Both the position numbers and the translations under genes were made by a program. The notes beneath the pieces were generated by a model. It ran no database searches. It was not told where the DNA came from and was given only the letters and a program-made list of their open reading frames with translations. From Candidatus Melainabacteria bacterium (lineage in GTDB: Bacteria; Cyanobacteriota; Vampirovibrionia; Obscuribacterales; Obscuribacteraceae), in NCBI GenBank assembly GCA_016699165.1, contig CP064963.1, positions 3,534,001-3,598,000 of the forward strand: DNA of 64,000 nucleotides, read 5' to 3'. Below are positions 50,865 through 60,207 of the stretch, in pieces (the stretch's first letter is position 1; each line of letters opens with the position of its first letter).

Positions 50865-51806
50865 ATGGATTTGAAAGATTGGTTCGCTAAAAGGCGCGAG
50901 CGCCGCGAGCGAGAAAATTTAGAAGTAAAACAACTTCTTCCCACGGAAGATTATTGTGCGCTGTGGAAGCGGTGCTTTCAATGTCGCGAACTTTTATACA
51001 CAAGAGACTTGAGAAGCAATCTGCAAGTCTGTCCTCACTGTCAATATCATTTTTGTATCGGAGCTCCTGACCGCATCGAGCAACTATGCGACCCGGGTAC
51101 TTTTGAAGAAATCGATGCCGAGATGCGCTCGTCGGATCCGCTTGAATTCATTGATACAGAGAGTTACCGCAAAAGACAAGTTGCAGCAGAAAAGAAATCT
51201 GGTGTAGTGGAAGCGATAATGACTGGAACATGCAAAATGAACGGCCATCTTACCGCTCTTGGCGTAATGGATTTCGCCTTCTTCGGTGGTTCAATGGGTT
51301 CTGTAGTAGGAGAGAAAGTCGCACGTCTGGTAGAGCGTGCAATCGAGCTTTCATGCCCTCTTATTATTATTTCGAGTTCTGGCGGTGCGCGCATGCAGGA
51401 AGGCATTTTAAGTCTTATGCAATTAGCCAAAACCAGCTCAGCACTCAAGTCGTATTACGAAACTGGCAACTTATATATTTCTATTTTGAGCGAGCCAACT
51501 TTTGGAGGCGTTACTGCTAGTTTTGCAATGCTTGGAGACATAATCATTGCAGAGCCAGGAGCACGAGTGGGCTTTGCTGGAAGGCGCGTAATTGAGCAGA
51601 CCATTAGACAGAAATTGCCTGCAGATTTTCAGACCGCCGAATACCTGCTCAAACACGGTCAGGTAGACATGGTCATTCACAGAAACGAATTAAAAGATAT
51701 GCTAACCAAACTATTTGAGTTTCATCAAAAAAAGAATTCAGATAAGGACAAAACTCTGGTTCCATCCAGTTCTTTGTCGAGCTCTAAAAAAGCAGGTGGC
51801 AAATAA
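50865..51806 (+). CDS. accD: Acetyl-CoA carboxylase carboxyltransferase subunit beta
   Basis: A 313-residue AccD. The N-terminal zinc ribbon (CFQC ... CPHC) is followed by the crotonase-like carboxyltransferase domain with SSSGGARMQEG, PTFGGVTASFAMLGDIIIAEPGARVGFAGRRVI and TIRQKLPADFQTAEYLL. The C-terminal 25 residues are Ser/Lys-rich. It forms the alpha2-beta2 transferase with AccA in malonyl-CoA synthesis. Its TAA overlaps the accA ATG by one base (TAATG), consistent with balanced synthesis. Confidence 0.97.
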   Translation: MDLKDWFAKRRERRERENLEVKQLLPTEDYCALWKRCFQCRELLYTRDLRSNLQVCPHCQYHFCIGAPDRIEQLCDPGTFEEIDAEMRSSDPLEFIDTESYRKRQVAAEKKSGVVEAIMTGTCKMNGHLTALGVMDFAFFGGSMGSVVGEKVARLVERAIELSCPLIIISSSGGARMQEGILSLMQLAKTSSALKSYYETGNLYISILSEPTFGGVTASFAMLGDIIIAEPGARVGFAGRRVIEQTIRQKLPADFQTAEYLLKHGQVDMVIHRNELKDMLTKLFEFHQKKNSDKDKTLVPSSSLSSSKKAGGK

Positions 51807-52777
51807 TGGCTGAAGTGAAAAGACAAGTTCCGCTTGAATTTGAAAAACCGCTCAGCGTACTTGCCCAACAAATCGATAATCTGGAAGCACAATTACAAGA
51901 GCAGCCAGATCTCGAGCCCGAACTCCGTCATCTCAAAGAGCAATACACCAGTCTGCGCAAATCGCTCTATTCCAATTTGCGTCCAATAGACAGACTGGCA
52001 ATTGCAAGACACCCTGAGCGTCCCTATACTCGCGATTATTTTGAGCGCTGGGATTCACAATGGATTGAATTGCACGGCGACAGACACGGCACCGATGATA
52101 GTGCCATGGTCGGTGGATTGCTCGATCTCGGAAACGATTTAAAAGTGATTGCGGTCGGCACTCAAAAAGGTCGCAATATCAAAGAAAAACAAAGCTGCAA
52201 TTTCGGCATGCCACAACCTGAAGGTTATGCAAAGGCGCTTCGTTTGTTTAAGCACGCAGAGAAATTTGGTCTGCCAATCGTTACTCTAATTGACACGCCA
52301 GGTGCTTATCCTGGACTTGCTGCCGAAGAGCACAACCAGGCCCAAGCTATTGCCATTAATTTGCTTGAACTTTCTGGTCTCACTGTACCTGTGGTGGCAG
52401 TGGTGACAGGAGAAGGTGGTTCTGGTGGAGCACTAGCAATAGGTGTGGCTAATAGAATTTTGATGCTAGAACATTCTGTCTATTCGGTCATTTCGCCTGA
52501 AGGATGCGCGTCAATTTTGTGGCGCTCAGCTGACAAAGTTTCAGATGCCGCTCAATCAATGAAAATTACTGCTCGCGAAATTTTAGAGCTTGGTGTTATA
52601 GACGGTATCATCACAGAGCCACTTGGCGGGGCGCACAAAGATCCTGAAGCTACTGCAAAAGCAGCAAAAGCAGCCATTGTGTCTCAATTGAGCGAATTGG
52701 TTAAATTGAGTGGTTCCGAGGTCAGACATGACCGTCAACACAAATTTAGATCGATGGGCAAGTGGCGCGACCAATAG
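51806..52777 (+). CDS. accA: Acetyl-CoA carboxylase carboxyltransferase subunit alpha
   Basis: A 323-residue AccA. An N-terminal coiled coil precedes the conserved carboxyl-transferase body: RPYTRDYFERW, WIELHGDRHGTDD, TQKGRNIKEKQ, NFGMPQPEGYAKALR, IDTPGAYPG, EGGSGGALAIGVANRI and ISPEGCASILWR. It is directly coupled to accD. The biotin carboxylase (accC) and carrier (accB) are not in the window. Confidence 0.97.
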   Translation: MAEVKRQVPLEFEKPLSVLAQQIDNLEAQLQEQPDLEPELRHLKEQYTSLRKSLYSNLRPIDRLAIARHPERPYTRDYFERWDSQWIELHGDRHGTDDSAMVGGLLDLGNDLKVIAVGTQKGRNIKEKQSCNFGMPQPEGYAKALRLFKHAEKFGLPIVTLIDTPGAYPGLAAEEHNQAQAIAINLLELSGLTVPVVAVVTGEGGSGGALAIGVANRILMLEHSVYSVISPEGCASILWRSADKVSDAAQSMKITAREILELGVIDGIITEPLGGAHKDPEATAKAAKAAIVSQLSELVKLSGSEVRHDRQHKFRSMGKWRDQ

Positions 52778-52798
52778 AATCTGAGCTGATTTAAGAAG

Positions 52799-54553
52799 TT
52801 AGTGTCTTGGACGTTTTCTTCGTTTGTTTGCGTTTGGCTGATTCTTTTTGCTGCCTGAATATTTAGTAATCATTTCGTCAGCCTGAGCTTTGAATGACGA
52901 GTCATTGTCCACCTTTTTAAGAAAAGCGATGGCTCCTTCTGTTTTTCCAGCGTTGCCTTGTTGCTCGCCCAAACGTACATATAAATGATTCATTTCTTCT
53001 TTGTCTGATGCATTTAGTTTGCCCTGGCTATTGAGATTGTTGTAAACCTTCAATGCATCCTGGTACTTGCCTTGATTAACAAGTTTTTTTGCTTCTTGAG
53101 CTTCGTTAGAGCTAGCCACTTCTTCTTGCCCTTTGAAGAACTGAGGCCCAAGTGTGAAAATTAAAATCGCCACCGCTAAAATAGCCAGGACCGAAGGCAA
53201 TACCACTCGTTGCAAGACCGAAGCTTCGCTTCTGCCTTTAACAAAATCAGACCTATTAATTTGATGACCTTTTTGCGAATCGCTTTGAGCCTGACGCATT
53301 TGTTGACGCATTACAGCCACTTGTTCGGCTATGCGGTCTGCCTCGCTTGTATTATTCAAAGCATTCATGTCTGCCACACTAGCAGTGGCTGGATCCAATT
53401 GCGATTGGCTTTGGGCCTGAGCTTGCTGAGCCCTATATTCGTCCATTGCCAGTGCTGCGTAATCTATAGCGCCGGTGCCGCGTTGAGCCGGAACGCCAAC
53501 GTCCTGACTGGTGTTACGCCGATGCAGATGCTCATCTTGCGCAAGCGGACCTGGTTCTATTTCGCGCGAAGCATTGCGTGGCTGTGACTGGTTGGAAGGT
53601 TTAACTGGCGCTTTTAGCGATTCTTCAAGCGCGTTTGCCATCTCGTCCATTGTCTGGTAGCGGTCATTTGGATTTTTAGAAAGGGCTTTGTTCACCACTT
53701 CTTCAAGTGCATCTGGGAAAAGCAATCCTGGCTTTACTTGATTCAAAGGTTTTGGTGGCTCGGACAAATGCATGGACATAACTCGAATCAGTTCGTCTGA
53801 ATGGAATGGCACTTCGCCAGTAAGAGTTTCATAAATGACGATACCAATAGAGTAAATATCGCTTCGGCTGTCAACTTTAGAGCTTGTGCATTGCTCGGGA
53901 CTCATATAAGTTGGGCTACCACACACGGTGCCTGTGCGCGTAATTTTGGCTGACTCAGATTCTTCGACTATGCGTGCGATACCAAAATCAACCACCATGG
54001 GATAAAGCTTTTGTCCGCTGCGCTCGACCAATACGATATTTTCTGGTTTGACGTCGCGGTGTACAACCCCGTGTCTATGCGCTTCTCCAAGAGCTGAGCA
54101 AACTTGAGTCAAAAGTGGAATGGCCGCATCGAGCGACACGCGTTCGTTTTCGGACAGATAATCAGACAGCGGAGTTCCAACAAGTAAGTCCATTGCAATA
54201 TAAGGACGATTACCTTGAGGGATAACACCAAAATCGTAAATAGTAATGATATTAGGATGTGAAAGTCGGCTTGAGGCTTTCGCTTCTTGACGGAACCGTT
54301 TAATAAATTCTTCGTCTGACACTAAGTACTCGTGCAAGACTTTGATAGCTACTTCGCGACCAATTAATTCTTGTACTGCTTTATAGACTGTTCCAGCTGA
54401 ACCTTGACCGATGACCGACTGAATACGATAACGACCTTCGATTACCATCCCGAGTAAAGGGTCTTCACCTACCGTAACCATGTTCGAACCGTCACGAGGG
54501 CAGATTTCCTGCTCTTGTGACGTCTGAAAATTGCATACGAGGCAAAGCTTCAT
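52799..54553 (-). CDS. Membrane-anchored Ser/Thr protein kinase
   Basis: A 584-residue Hanks-type kinase. A short N-terminal cysteine knuckle (C4, C7, C18) precedes the kinase domain. The Gly loop is IGQGSAGTVYK, K71 is in VAIKVL, HRDVKPEN spans 165-172, DFGIAR starts at 189, and the activation segment is TVCGSPTYMSPEQC. A Gln/Ala-rich linker leads to one membrane helix (VVLPSVLAILAVAILIF) and an extracytoplasmic TPR-like tail (QGKYQDALKVYNNLNSQGK). The last residues are basic (KKNQPNANKRRKRP). All catalytic residues are present. The substrate is unknown. Confidence 0.93.
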   Translation of the reverse strand: MKLCLVCNFQTSQEQEICPRDGSNMVTVGEDPLLGMVIEGRYRIQSVIGQGSAGTVYKAVQELIGREVAIKVLHEYLVSDEEFIKRFRQEAKASSRLSHPNIITIYDFGVIPQGNRPYIAMDLLVGTPLSDYLSENERVSLDAAIPLLTQVCSALGEAHRHGVVHRDVKPENIVLVERSGQKLYPMVVDFGIARIVEESESAKITRTGTVCGSPTYMSPEQCTSSKVDSRSDIYSIGIVIYETLTGEVPFHSDELIRVMSMHLSEPPKPLNQVKPGLLFPDALEEVVNKALSKNPNDRYQTMDEMANALEESLKAPVKPSNQSQPRNASREIEPGPLAQDEHLHRRNTSQDVGVPAQRGTGAIDYAALAMDEYRAQQAQAQSQSQLDPATASVADMNALNNTSEADRIAEQVAVMRQQMRQAQSDSQKGHQINRSDFVKGRSEASVLQRVVLPSVLAILAVAILIFTLGPQFFKGQEEVASSNEAQEAKKLVNQGKYQDALKVYNNLNSQGKLNASDKEEMNHLYVRLGEQQGNAGKTEGAIAFLKKVDNDSSFKAQADEMITKYSGSKKNQPNANKRRKRPRH

Positions 54554-54653
54554 GGCTTAAATAGAAATAGAAACGCCAACTAAAGGCCTAATGTGTAGTA
54601 AAAACTGGTTCAAAAACTAAGAATTGCCCATTTATCTTATATATTACTTTTAA

Positions 54654-54670
54654 GTACCACTACTTGGTAC
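54654..54670. promoter_or_regulatory. Short inverted repeat in the divergent kinase/MFS intergenic region
   Basis: GTACCA and TGGTAC arms surround five bases, midway between the divergent kinase (start 54553) and transporter (start 54800) genes. It is a possible regulator site; the arms are short, so chance is not excluded. Confidence 0.25.
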
Positions 54671-54799
54671 GAACAAACCTTTTTCCTTAGTAGCCAAGAT
54701 GGTTGTCTTAATAGGTGCCCATGTGATGAGGCTTGGATAGCAATAGAATCGAACCACACTATCTAGTCAGAAAAACAAAACCAATTATCAGAACTTTTG

Positions 54800-56005
54800 A
54801 TGATCCAAGAAACTAAAGAGCAAGCAAAACCTAAAAAAACAGCCCTCATACTGATTTTTTTCACCGTTTTTATAGACCTGGTCGGCTTCGGGCTAATAAT
54901 CCCAGCACTTCCGACCTACGCCCAGCGCCTTCACGCCAGTGAATTCACTGTGGGCATGCTGATTGCCAGCTACTCGCTGATGCAGTTTTTCTTCACACCC
55001 ATCTGGGGGCGTCTGTCAGACAAGCTGGGACGTCGTCCGATGCTTTTGTTTAGTCTGGCTGCCTCTGCTTTGGGTTATCTAATTTGGGGGTTTGCCGACT
55101 CGCTCTGGATGCTTTTCCTGTCAAGAATAGTGGCCGGTTTTGGAAATGCCAATATCGCTGTGGCTCAGGCGTATATATCTGATGTAACTTCACTTGAAGA
55201 CAGAGCTAAAGGCATGGGACTTGTAGGTGCCGCGTTTGGCTTGGGATTTGTGATTGGTCCTGCCATTGGTTGTGGTTTGAGCGCTATGGGGATGGGTCTG
55301 TCTGCTTTAGGCTTTGTAGCGTTTGCCTTTAGTTTGCTTGATTTGATTTTGACAGCCGCTCTTTTACCTGAACCGCAAAAACGCTCCAATGCAGGCAATG
55401 AACGCTTTGGCATCAGCCCTAAATTCTTTTTTGACGTACTTTTAAATGCCAAACTTAAAGTATCGCTTGCCATTTTCTTTATATCTACTTTTGCTTTCGC
55501 CAATATGGAAGCCACTCTTATTTTGCTCACAAACAAAATTTTCAAATTCAATGATGTGCAAAACATGCTTATGTTCTTGTATATCGGAATCTTGATGGTG
55601 TTTGTGCAGGGTGGACTTATTCATCGGTTGAATAAAAAATATGGTGAGAAGAAGCTGATTATTATAGGTACGGCTCTCATTGCTGTTGGGCTAGTTTTCA
55701 CTCCCATTTCCCAGAATCCGGTGGTGCTCTATCTTGCACTTGCAGTGCTTGCTCTGGGATCTGGAATAAACACCCCGGCTAACCAGAGCATGTTGTCTAA
55801 ACTCGCTCCAAGTGACACTGCAGGTGGTGTGCTAGGTGTGGGTCAATCGTTGTCTACTTTGGGTCGGATTGCCGGACCTATTGTAGGTTGCTATGTCTTT
55901 GAAACTATGGGTTCGCAAAGTCCATACATGATTGGTGCTGCAGCCATGGTTATTGCCTTCGCTCTGGGCTTTATGTTGCCAGAACCAAGTCAGGAAGCGG
56001 CTTGA
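54800..56005 (+). CDS. MFS transporter, TetA/multidrug-like
   Basis: A 401-residue major facilitator with twelve predicted helices. Seen: DLVGFGLIIPALPTYA in helix 1, motif A GRLSDKLGRRPMLLFS between helices 2 and 3, and AQAYISDVTSLEDRAKGMG followed by GAAFGLGFVIGPAIG (motif C-type) in helix 5. This pattern is that of the drug:H+ antiporter DHA1/TetA branch. A substrate cannot be assigned. The frame includes a TTG directly before the ATG; ATG 54800 is preferred. It is divergent from the kinase gene. Confidence 0.9.
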   Translation: MIQETKEQAKPKKTALILIFFTVFIDLVGFGLIIPALPTYAQRLHASEFTVGMLIASYSLMQFFFTPIWGRLSDKLGRRPMLLFSLAASALGYLIWGFADSLWMLFLSRIVAGFGNANIAVAQAYISDVTSLEDRAKGMGLVGAAFGLGFVIGPAIGCGLSAMGMGLSALGFVAFAFSLLDLILTAALLPEPQKRSNAGNERFGISPKFFFDVLLNAKLKVSLAIFFISTFAFANMEATLILLTNKIFKFNDVQNMLMFLYIGILMVFVQGGLIHRLNKKYGEKKLIIIGTALIAVGLVFTPISQNPVVLYLALAVLALGSGINTPANQSMLSKLAPSDTAGGVLGVGQSLSTLGRIAGPIVGCYVFETMGSQSPYMIGAAAMVIAFALGFMLPEPSQEAA

Positions 56006-56050
56006 TGTCAAGTGTCGCGTAAGCGCACTTCGTTGCAAAATGAAAAAATA

Positions 56051-56059
56051 TGTTATGAT
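56051..56059 (+). promoter_or_regulatory. Candidate extended -10 promoter element
   Basis: TGTTATGAT reads as TGn followed by TATGAT, an extended -10 box, with TTGCAA about 15 bases upstream as a possible -35. A transcript from here would cover the proposed structured leader and the 49-residue ORF. Confidence 0.35.
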
Positions 56060-56078
56060 TAAAAGTAGCTTAGCATTG

Positions 56079-56148
56079 TTTCGGGTGTGCTAGAGAACAG
56101 GCAGTACAAAAAATGTACTTAAAAACCCGGAAAGAAATTTGAAAGCAC
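56079..56148 (+). ncRNA. Candidate structured leader RNA with pseudoknot pairing
   Basis: An 8-bp stem pairs 56079-56086 (TTTCGGGT) with 56125-56132 (ACCCGGAA). Inside it a 6-bp hairpin AGTACA/TGTACT (56103-56119) has an AAAAA loop. GTGCT (56087-56091), inside the main loop, can pair with AGCAC (56144-56148) outside it, giving an H-type pseudoknot. It matches no riboswitch class I can name. It lies 64 bases upstream of a small ORF. The pairings are hand-drawn and could be chance. Confidence 0.3.
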
Positions 56149-56211
56149 AGCTATCTAATTTGTCGTATCAGGTTGTTGAACCGCACTAACTGTCAGTATC
56201 TAAATTGAATA

Positions 56212-56361
56212 ATGGACTTACGTAAAATAAAAATGACTCCGCAAAATACTCAAGCAACACCTCCTAAACAGGTGCAAAAACGCTATCAGCAAGACTTGAA
56301 GAAATATCAGCAGCAAATCGCCAAGAGCAACAAGGTTGCAGGACGTAATTGCGCTGCTTAA
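56212..56361 (+). CDS. Small Gln/Lys-rich protein
   Basis: A 49-residue ORF from ATG 56212 to TAA 56359-56361. An internal ATG at 56233 could also start it. The sequence is rich in Gln and Lys (QVQKRYQQDLKKYQQQIAKS) and would form an amphipathic helix. It is followed by no same-strand gene for 167 bases and preceded by a possible structured leader. Size and composition make it a plausible but unproven gene. Confidence 0.45.
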   Translation: MDLRKIKMTPQNTQATPPKQVQKRYQQDLKKYQQQIAKSNKVAGRNCAA

Positions 56362-56528
56362 GTCGCTTGACAGGCTGCTAAGCATAGCTGTCGGTAGAAG
56401 TACTTCTTTGCTCCTTTTTGCTTCTCATTCGCAAATTAATCCCTAAAGATAGTTAGAGCAAATCCAATAGCAGTGCTATAGGATTACTAGTTGCAATTCT
56501 CTTACTCAACTTTCTTGGGGAATCTTTT

Positions 56529-57617
56529 ATGAAAGCTATGGTTTTGGCTGCCGGCGTCGGATCTCGTTTAGAGCCGCTCACATCAGCCGTGCCCAAACCG
56601 CTTGTTCCAATCGCCAATACCCCGGTGATGGAGCATATCGTCGAGTTGCTAGCCAAACATGGCATCAAAGATATCATTGCTAACTTGCACTATTTGCCTG
56701 AGCAAATCAAAGAATATTTCAAAGACGGAAGCGACTTTGGAGTGAAGCTGCGTTTCATGCAGGAAGACGAACTGACTGGAGATGCAGGCGGTGTGCGCGC
56801 ATGCAAAGACTTTTTGAGTGATGGCACTTTCATTGTATTAATGGGAGACCTAGTCACCGATGCCGATTTGAGCAAAATTGTAAGTGAGCATAAAGCCAAG
56901 AAAGCGATTGCAACCATCGCTTTGAAAAAAGTGAAAGACGTTCAACACTTTGGTGTAGCTGTTCAAGACCAAGATGGCTACATCAAAGGTTTTCAGGAAA
57001 AGCCAGAACCAAAAGACGCGCTTTCCGACATGGCTTCGGCAGGAATCTATGTCTTAGAGCCAGAAGTATTCGATCATATTCCAGAGCATGGAGTTTATGG
57101 TTTTGGACGCCAGTTATTTCCTACACTAATTGAGAAGGGCTTGCTCGTTTATGGCAGTACGATAGAAACTTACTGGTCAGACGTCGGGACGCACGAACAA
57201 TACAAACAATCCAATTTCGATGTCTTAAATGGACTGGTTAAAACGGCGGAACCACTGGATCAAAGAGCCAAGCGAGTGGAAATGCAAAACGCTGTAGTAT
57301 GGATTGAGCCAGGGGCGGAATTATCAGAGTCGGTGGAAATTGAGTCTGGAAGCCGCATTTTAGTTGGCGCCGGCACCCATGTAGGAGCCGGAGTAAAACT
57401 GTCGGGAGTTGTTATTCTAGGCAGTCGCTGTCATATAGAAAAGGGCGCAGTGATAGAAAACGCAGTGCTCTGGTCAGATTGCGTTGTTCAATCAGAACAA
57501 GTTGTGAAAGACAGCATTTTAGGCAAAGATTGTATGGCAGAAGTCTGCTCAAAGCCACGTGAGGTGGCTGCCGTAGCGGGCGGTTCACCTCGGTCTTCAC
57601 GAACACTAGCTAAATAA
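56529..57617 (+). CDS. NDP-sugar pyrophosphorylase with hexapeptide tail
   Basis: A 362-residue nucleotidyltransferase. The N-terminal signature MVLAAGVGSRLEPLTSAVPK with KPLVPI binds the nucleoside triphosphate, VLMGDLVTDADL is the metal site, and GFQEKPEPK and YWSDVGTHEQY are typical of the mannose-1-phosphate guanylyltransferase / glucose-1-phosphate thymidylyltransferase group. From residue 255 a left-handed beta-helix of hexapeptide repeats follows (AVVWIEPGAELSESVEIES, GAGVKLSGVVILG). It supplies activated sugar for glycans. The specific sugar cannot be told. GGGGA precedes ATG 56529. Confidence 0.9.
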   Translation: MKAMVLAAGVGSRLEPLTSAVPKPLVPIANTPVMEHIVELLAKHGIKDIIANLHYLPEQIKEYFKDGSDFGVKLRFMQEDELTGDAGGVRACKDFLSDGTFIVLMGDLVTDADLSKIVSEHKAKKAIATIALKKVKDVQHFGVAVQDQDGYIKGFQEKPEPKDALSDMASAGIYVLEPEVFDHIPEHGVYGFGRQLFPTLIEKGLLVYGSTIETYWSDVGTHEQYKQSNFDVLNGLVKTAEPLDQRAKRVEMQNAVVWIEPGAELSESVEIESGSRILVGAGTHVGAGVKLSGVVILGSRCHIEKGAVIENAVLWSDCVVQSEQVVKDSILGKDCMAEVCSKPREVAAVAGGSPRSSRTLAK

Positions 57618-57848
57618 TCAGGAGTTGCCAGACGCGACCGCTTGTACGGGAGTGTCTGATTGAGCCGCTTTCCAGATTTCCATCCAGAGCCAATAATCGT
57701 ACGGACTTAGAGTTTCGTACTCTTGTGTTCCTTCAATTTTTTTAGGTGCAAGCAAGCACAGCCATGTGTGCGGATTGGGAAAGCGCTTGGCCAGGCTGTA
57801 GCAATCTGCCATCCACAATATTTGATCTGTTTTGTTATTGGTAGCCAT
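57618..57848 (-). CDS. Small hypothetical protein
   Basis: A 76-residue ORF with tryptophan- and tyrosine-rich composition (ILWMADCYSLAKRFPNPHTW, LSPYDYWLWMEIWKAA) that looks like a real protein, not an antisense shadow. It ends one base after the convergent pyrophosphorylase stop. The ribosome site is weak. I do not recognise it. Confidence 0.55.
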   Translation of the reverse strand: MATNNKTDQILWMADCYSLAKRFPNPHTWLCLLAPKKIEGTQEYETLSPYDYWLWMEIWKAAQSDTPVQAVASGNS

Positions 57849-58014
57849 AAAGGAGCCCTATAAAAACGGTCGGAATCTAGATGGAACGGCACGTGGTTGT
57901 CATTTGCATCTTCTCTTTGTCTTTTACCCAAACAAAGATGACCCGAAACTGATTTAAGAAACCAAGTCCCATTCTGGTTTTCTGGAATACAAAAGTGAGT
58001 AATTTTGTAAGTTT

Positions 58015-58392
58015 TTAACCTGGCGGCCAGGTCATTTGTCTTCCACCTATTAAATGTAGATGTAAGTGATGCACTGTTTGACCGCCATCGTCGCCAGTAT
58101 TGACTACAAGTCTGAATCCGCTTTCTAAATTCAGTTTGAGTGCAAGCTCGGCTGCTTGTTGAAAAAGGGTGCCAAGTAATGTTTTGTCTTCTTGGTTTGA
58201 ACTGAACTTACTTATGTCTTTCACGTGTTGTCTTGGAATAATCAAAACATGGGTGGGCGCCTGGGGACTTATATCGTTGAATGCGACCAGGTCCTCTGTT
58301 TCAAGTAAAAATTTGCTTGGTATTTCACCTTTGACAATCTTGCAAAATATGCAATCAGGGTCCGGTTGTCGAGTGTTGGATTCTAAGCCCAT
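58015..58392 (-). CDS. HIT family (histidine triad, Hint-type) protein
   Basis: A 125-residue HIT protein from ATG 58392, preceded by AGGGG (the frame is open to a TTG at 58416). CIFCKIVKGEIPSKFLLETEDLVAFNDISPQAPTH-type start, LIIPRQHVKDIS and the triad VHHLHLHLIGGRQ near the end define the Hint/PKCI branch of nucleotide hydrolases. ILMV positions and the terminal MTWPPG also match. It probably cleaves phosphoramidate-linked nucleotides such as AMP-amines. It stands alone and is divergent from the GGDEF gene. Confidence 0.92.
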   Translation of the reverse strand: MGLESNTRQPDPDCIFCKIVKGEIPSKFLLETEDLVAFNDISPQAPTHVLIIPRQHVKDISKFSSNQEDKTLLGTLFQQAAELALKLNLESGFRLVVNTGDDGGQTVHHLHLHLIGGRQMTWPPG

Positions 58393-58477
58393 TCTAAAGC
58401 CCCTTTTAAAAAACAATAGCCAGTTTTCACTTCAGAGTTTATGCTATTAGGCGATTCGTCGGAGGAGTAAATTTTCC

Positions 58478-60166
58478 ATGACAACTGAAAATCAGTTGCT
58501 GCAAAAATGTTTGGTGCTGCAAAAAGCTTTGTTCTCTTCTTTGCGATTGAAAGAAGTGCTCGAAGCTGCAGTCAAACAGTTCGCCGAATTGAGTGGTGGT
58601 GCCAAAGTCGCCATTTTTCTCTCAGACAATGAAAACATGTCTTTTAAGCTCATGTCTGAAAAAGGATATTCTCCAAAAACTCTTGTGAAAATGCGTGAAG
58701 TGCCTTTTGCTGCTGAAAGCTTGCTCAAATCTGTAGTGCAAAAACGCAAACCAGCATCTCACAAAAGCATGGCTGAGGCAGTAGGCATCAGCGCCGACAT
58801 CATGAAGGGCGAAGGCTCCAAAGCGCAAATGGCGTTACCCCTGATTTCGCACAACCTTTTGGTTGGTGCCATCTTGATGGATTTGAGTAAGCCAGAAGTT
58901 ATTTCATACGCCGATTTTTATAACGAAGTAGCAGGCATAACATCGCTTGCAATTGCCAACTCCATTTTGTTTGGTCGCTCCGAATACGAGCGCGAGCGCG
59001 TTTCAACCATGTATAAAACCGCTTGCTCACTTACGTCTAGCATGTTGCAAATAAACGAAGTATTGCAAATCGCATCTGACACTGCGATCGTACTTGGCAA
59101 TACGCCTTGCTGCGCGGTTCTTTTAATTGATGATTCGCACAAAAAATTTCGTCTGGCAGCATTCAAAGGACTTGAAGGCTCCAGCTTGAACGAATTCGAT
59201 CTCACTGTGTCTGACTCAATTGCAGGCAATGTGCTTAAATCGGGCAAAATTGAATATTTCGGCGATGAACAAAGACGTCCATACGGCATGCCTAAAGCCA
59301 CTGGCGGAAGCGAATTCCGCTCGGTGCTCTCATTGCCCATACTTGCCGATTCAGGCACCAAGGGCAAGAAGAGCGGAATTGGCGTGCTTCAAGTTTTCTC
59401 TACTGAATTCAAAGCATTCAATAAAGAACAAATCGAATTGCTTGAGTCACTTTGCTCTCAAGTCGCAGCTTCGCTTAGCGTGGCGCTGACTCATCAGACA
59501 GCCGCTGCCCAAGCCTCTTACGATGCTAATACCGGTTTGTACAATCGACTTTATTTTGACGATGTTCTTCCCAAAGAAGTCGAGCGTGCCCAGCGCCACA
59601 AGCATCAGCTGGGACTTTTGCTCATTGATATAGACCATCTAGGTCAAATAAATGATCATCTTGGCCAGAAAAGAGGGGATGAGGCAATCGCATTTGTGGC
59701 TGCCAAAGTGAAAAAGACTTTGCGCGATATAGACATTGCTTGTCGTTATGGCGGCGAGGAGATTGTTGTCATTTTGCCCGAAACACCAGAACAGAATCTA
59801 TTTATGGTGGCTGAGCGGCTGCGCAAGAGCATTCGCAATGAGACGGCTCCTGGTGTTGGAACAGTCACGGTTTCAGTGGGTGTTACTTCTTATCCTAATT
59901 TGGCTTCGTCTGCTCAAGAATTGGTAAGCACCGCTGAGCAGGCGGTCAACATCGCTAAATATGAAGGGCGCGACAAGTGCGTTCTAGTTAGTTTGCCTGA
60001 TGCCATGCAGCCTGGTGACATTTCCTGGGGTGATTTGGCCAAACAGGCAAAACTTTCAGTTGTTGCCGAGCGGCAGTCCATGCTGCACAGTCGTTTAGAT
60101 GTAAGCGCCGAGTACGCTTCCTGGCTGCATGCTCCGCCGCAGCTAGTGAGCAAGAAGAAGAAATAA
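58478..60166 (+). CDS. GAF-GAF-GGDEF diguanylate cyclase
   Basis: A 562-residue cytoplasmic protein. GAF-like domain 1 spans about residues 15-165 and GAF-like domain 2 about 185-340. A GGDEF domain covers about 350-505 with DANTGLYNRLYFDD, LIDIDHLGQINDHLG and the active-site CRYGGEEIVVILPE (GGEEI). An RDID product-inhibition site lies exactly five residues before GGEEI, so cyclic di-GMP synthesis with feedback control is likely. GAF signals are unknown. ATG 58478 follows GGAGGAG. groESL starts 150 bases downstream, apparently separately controlled. Confidence 0.92.
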   Translation: MTTENQLLQKCLVLQKALFSSLRLKEVLEAAVKQFAELSGGAKVAIFLSDNENMSFKLMSEKGYSPKTLVKMREVPFAAESLLKSVVQKRKPASHKSMAEAVGISADIMKGEGSKAQMALPLISHNLLVGAILMDLSKPEVISYADFYNEVAGITSLAIANSILFGRSEYERERVSTMYKTACSLTSSMLQINEVLQIASDTAIVLGNTPCCAVLLIDDSHKKFRLAAFKGLEGSSLNEFDLTVSDSIAGNVLKSGKIEYFGDEQRRPYGMPKATGGSEFRSVLSLPILADSGTKGKKSGIGVLQVFSTEFKAFNKEQIELLESLCSQVAASLSVALTHQTAAAQASYDANTGLYNRLYFDDVLPKEVERAQRHKHQLGLLLIDIDHLGQINDHLGQKRGDEAIAFVAAKVKKTLRDIDIACRYGGEEIVVILPETPEQNLFMVAERLRKSIRNETAPGVGTVTVSVGVTSYPNLASSAQELVSTAEQAVNIAKYEGRDKCVLVSLPDAMQPGDISWGDLAKQAKLSVVAERQSMLHSRLDVSAEYASWLHAPPQLVSKKKK

Positions 60167-60207
60167 TTTAGAAATTATAAACGAGAAAATTAAGAAAAAA
60201 GCGCAAA

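Noticed and set aside
50813..50944. N-terminal extension of rsmE to 50944
   Set aside because: It would overlap the start of divergent accD, and RsmE homology begins at MTIHRFIV (50812).
55999..56036. An intrinsic terminator after the MFS gene
   Set aside because: AAGTG/CACTT can pair, but the stem has a bulge and no T run follows.
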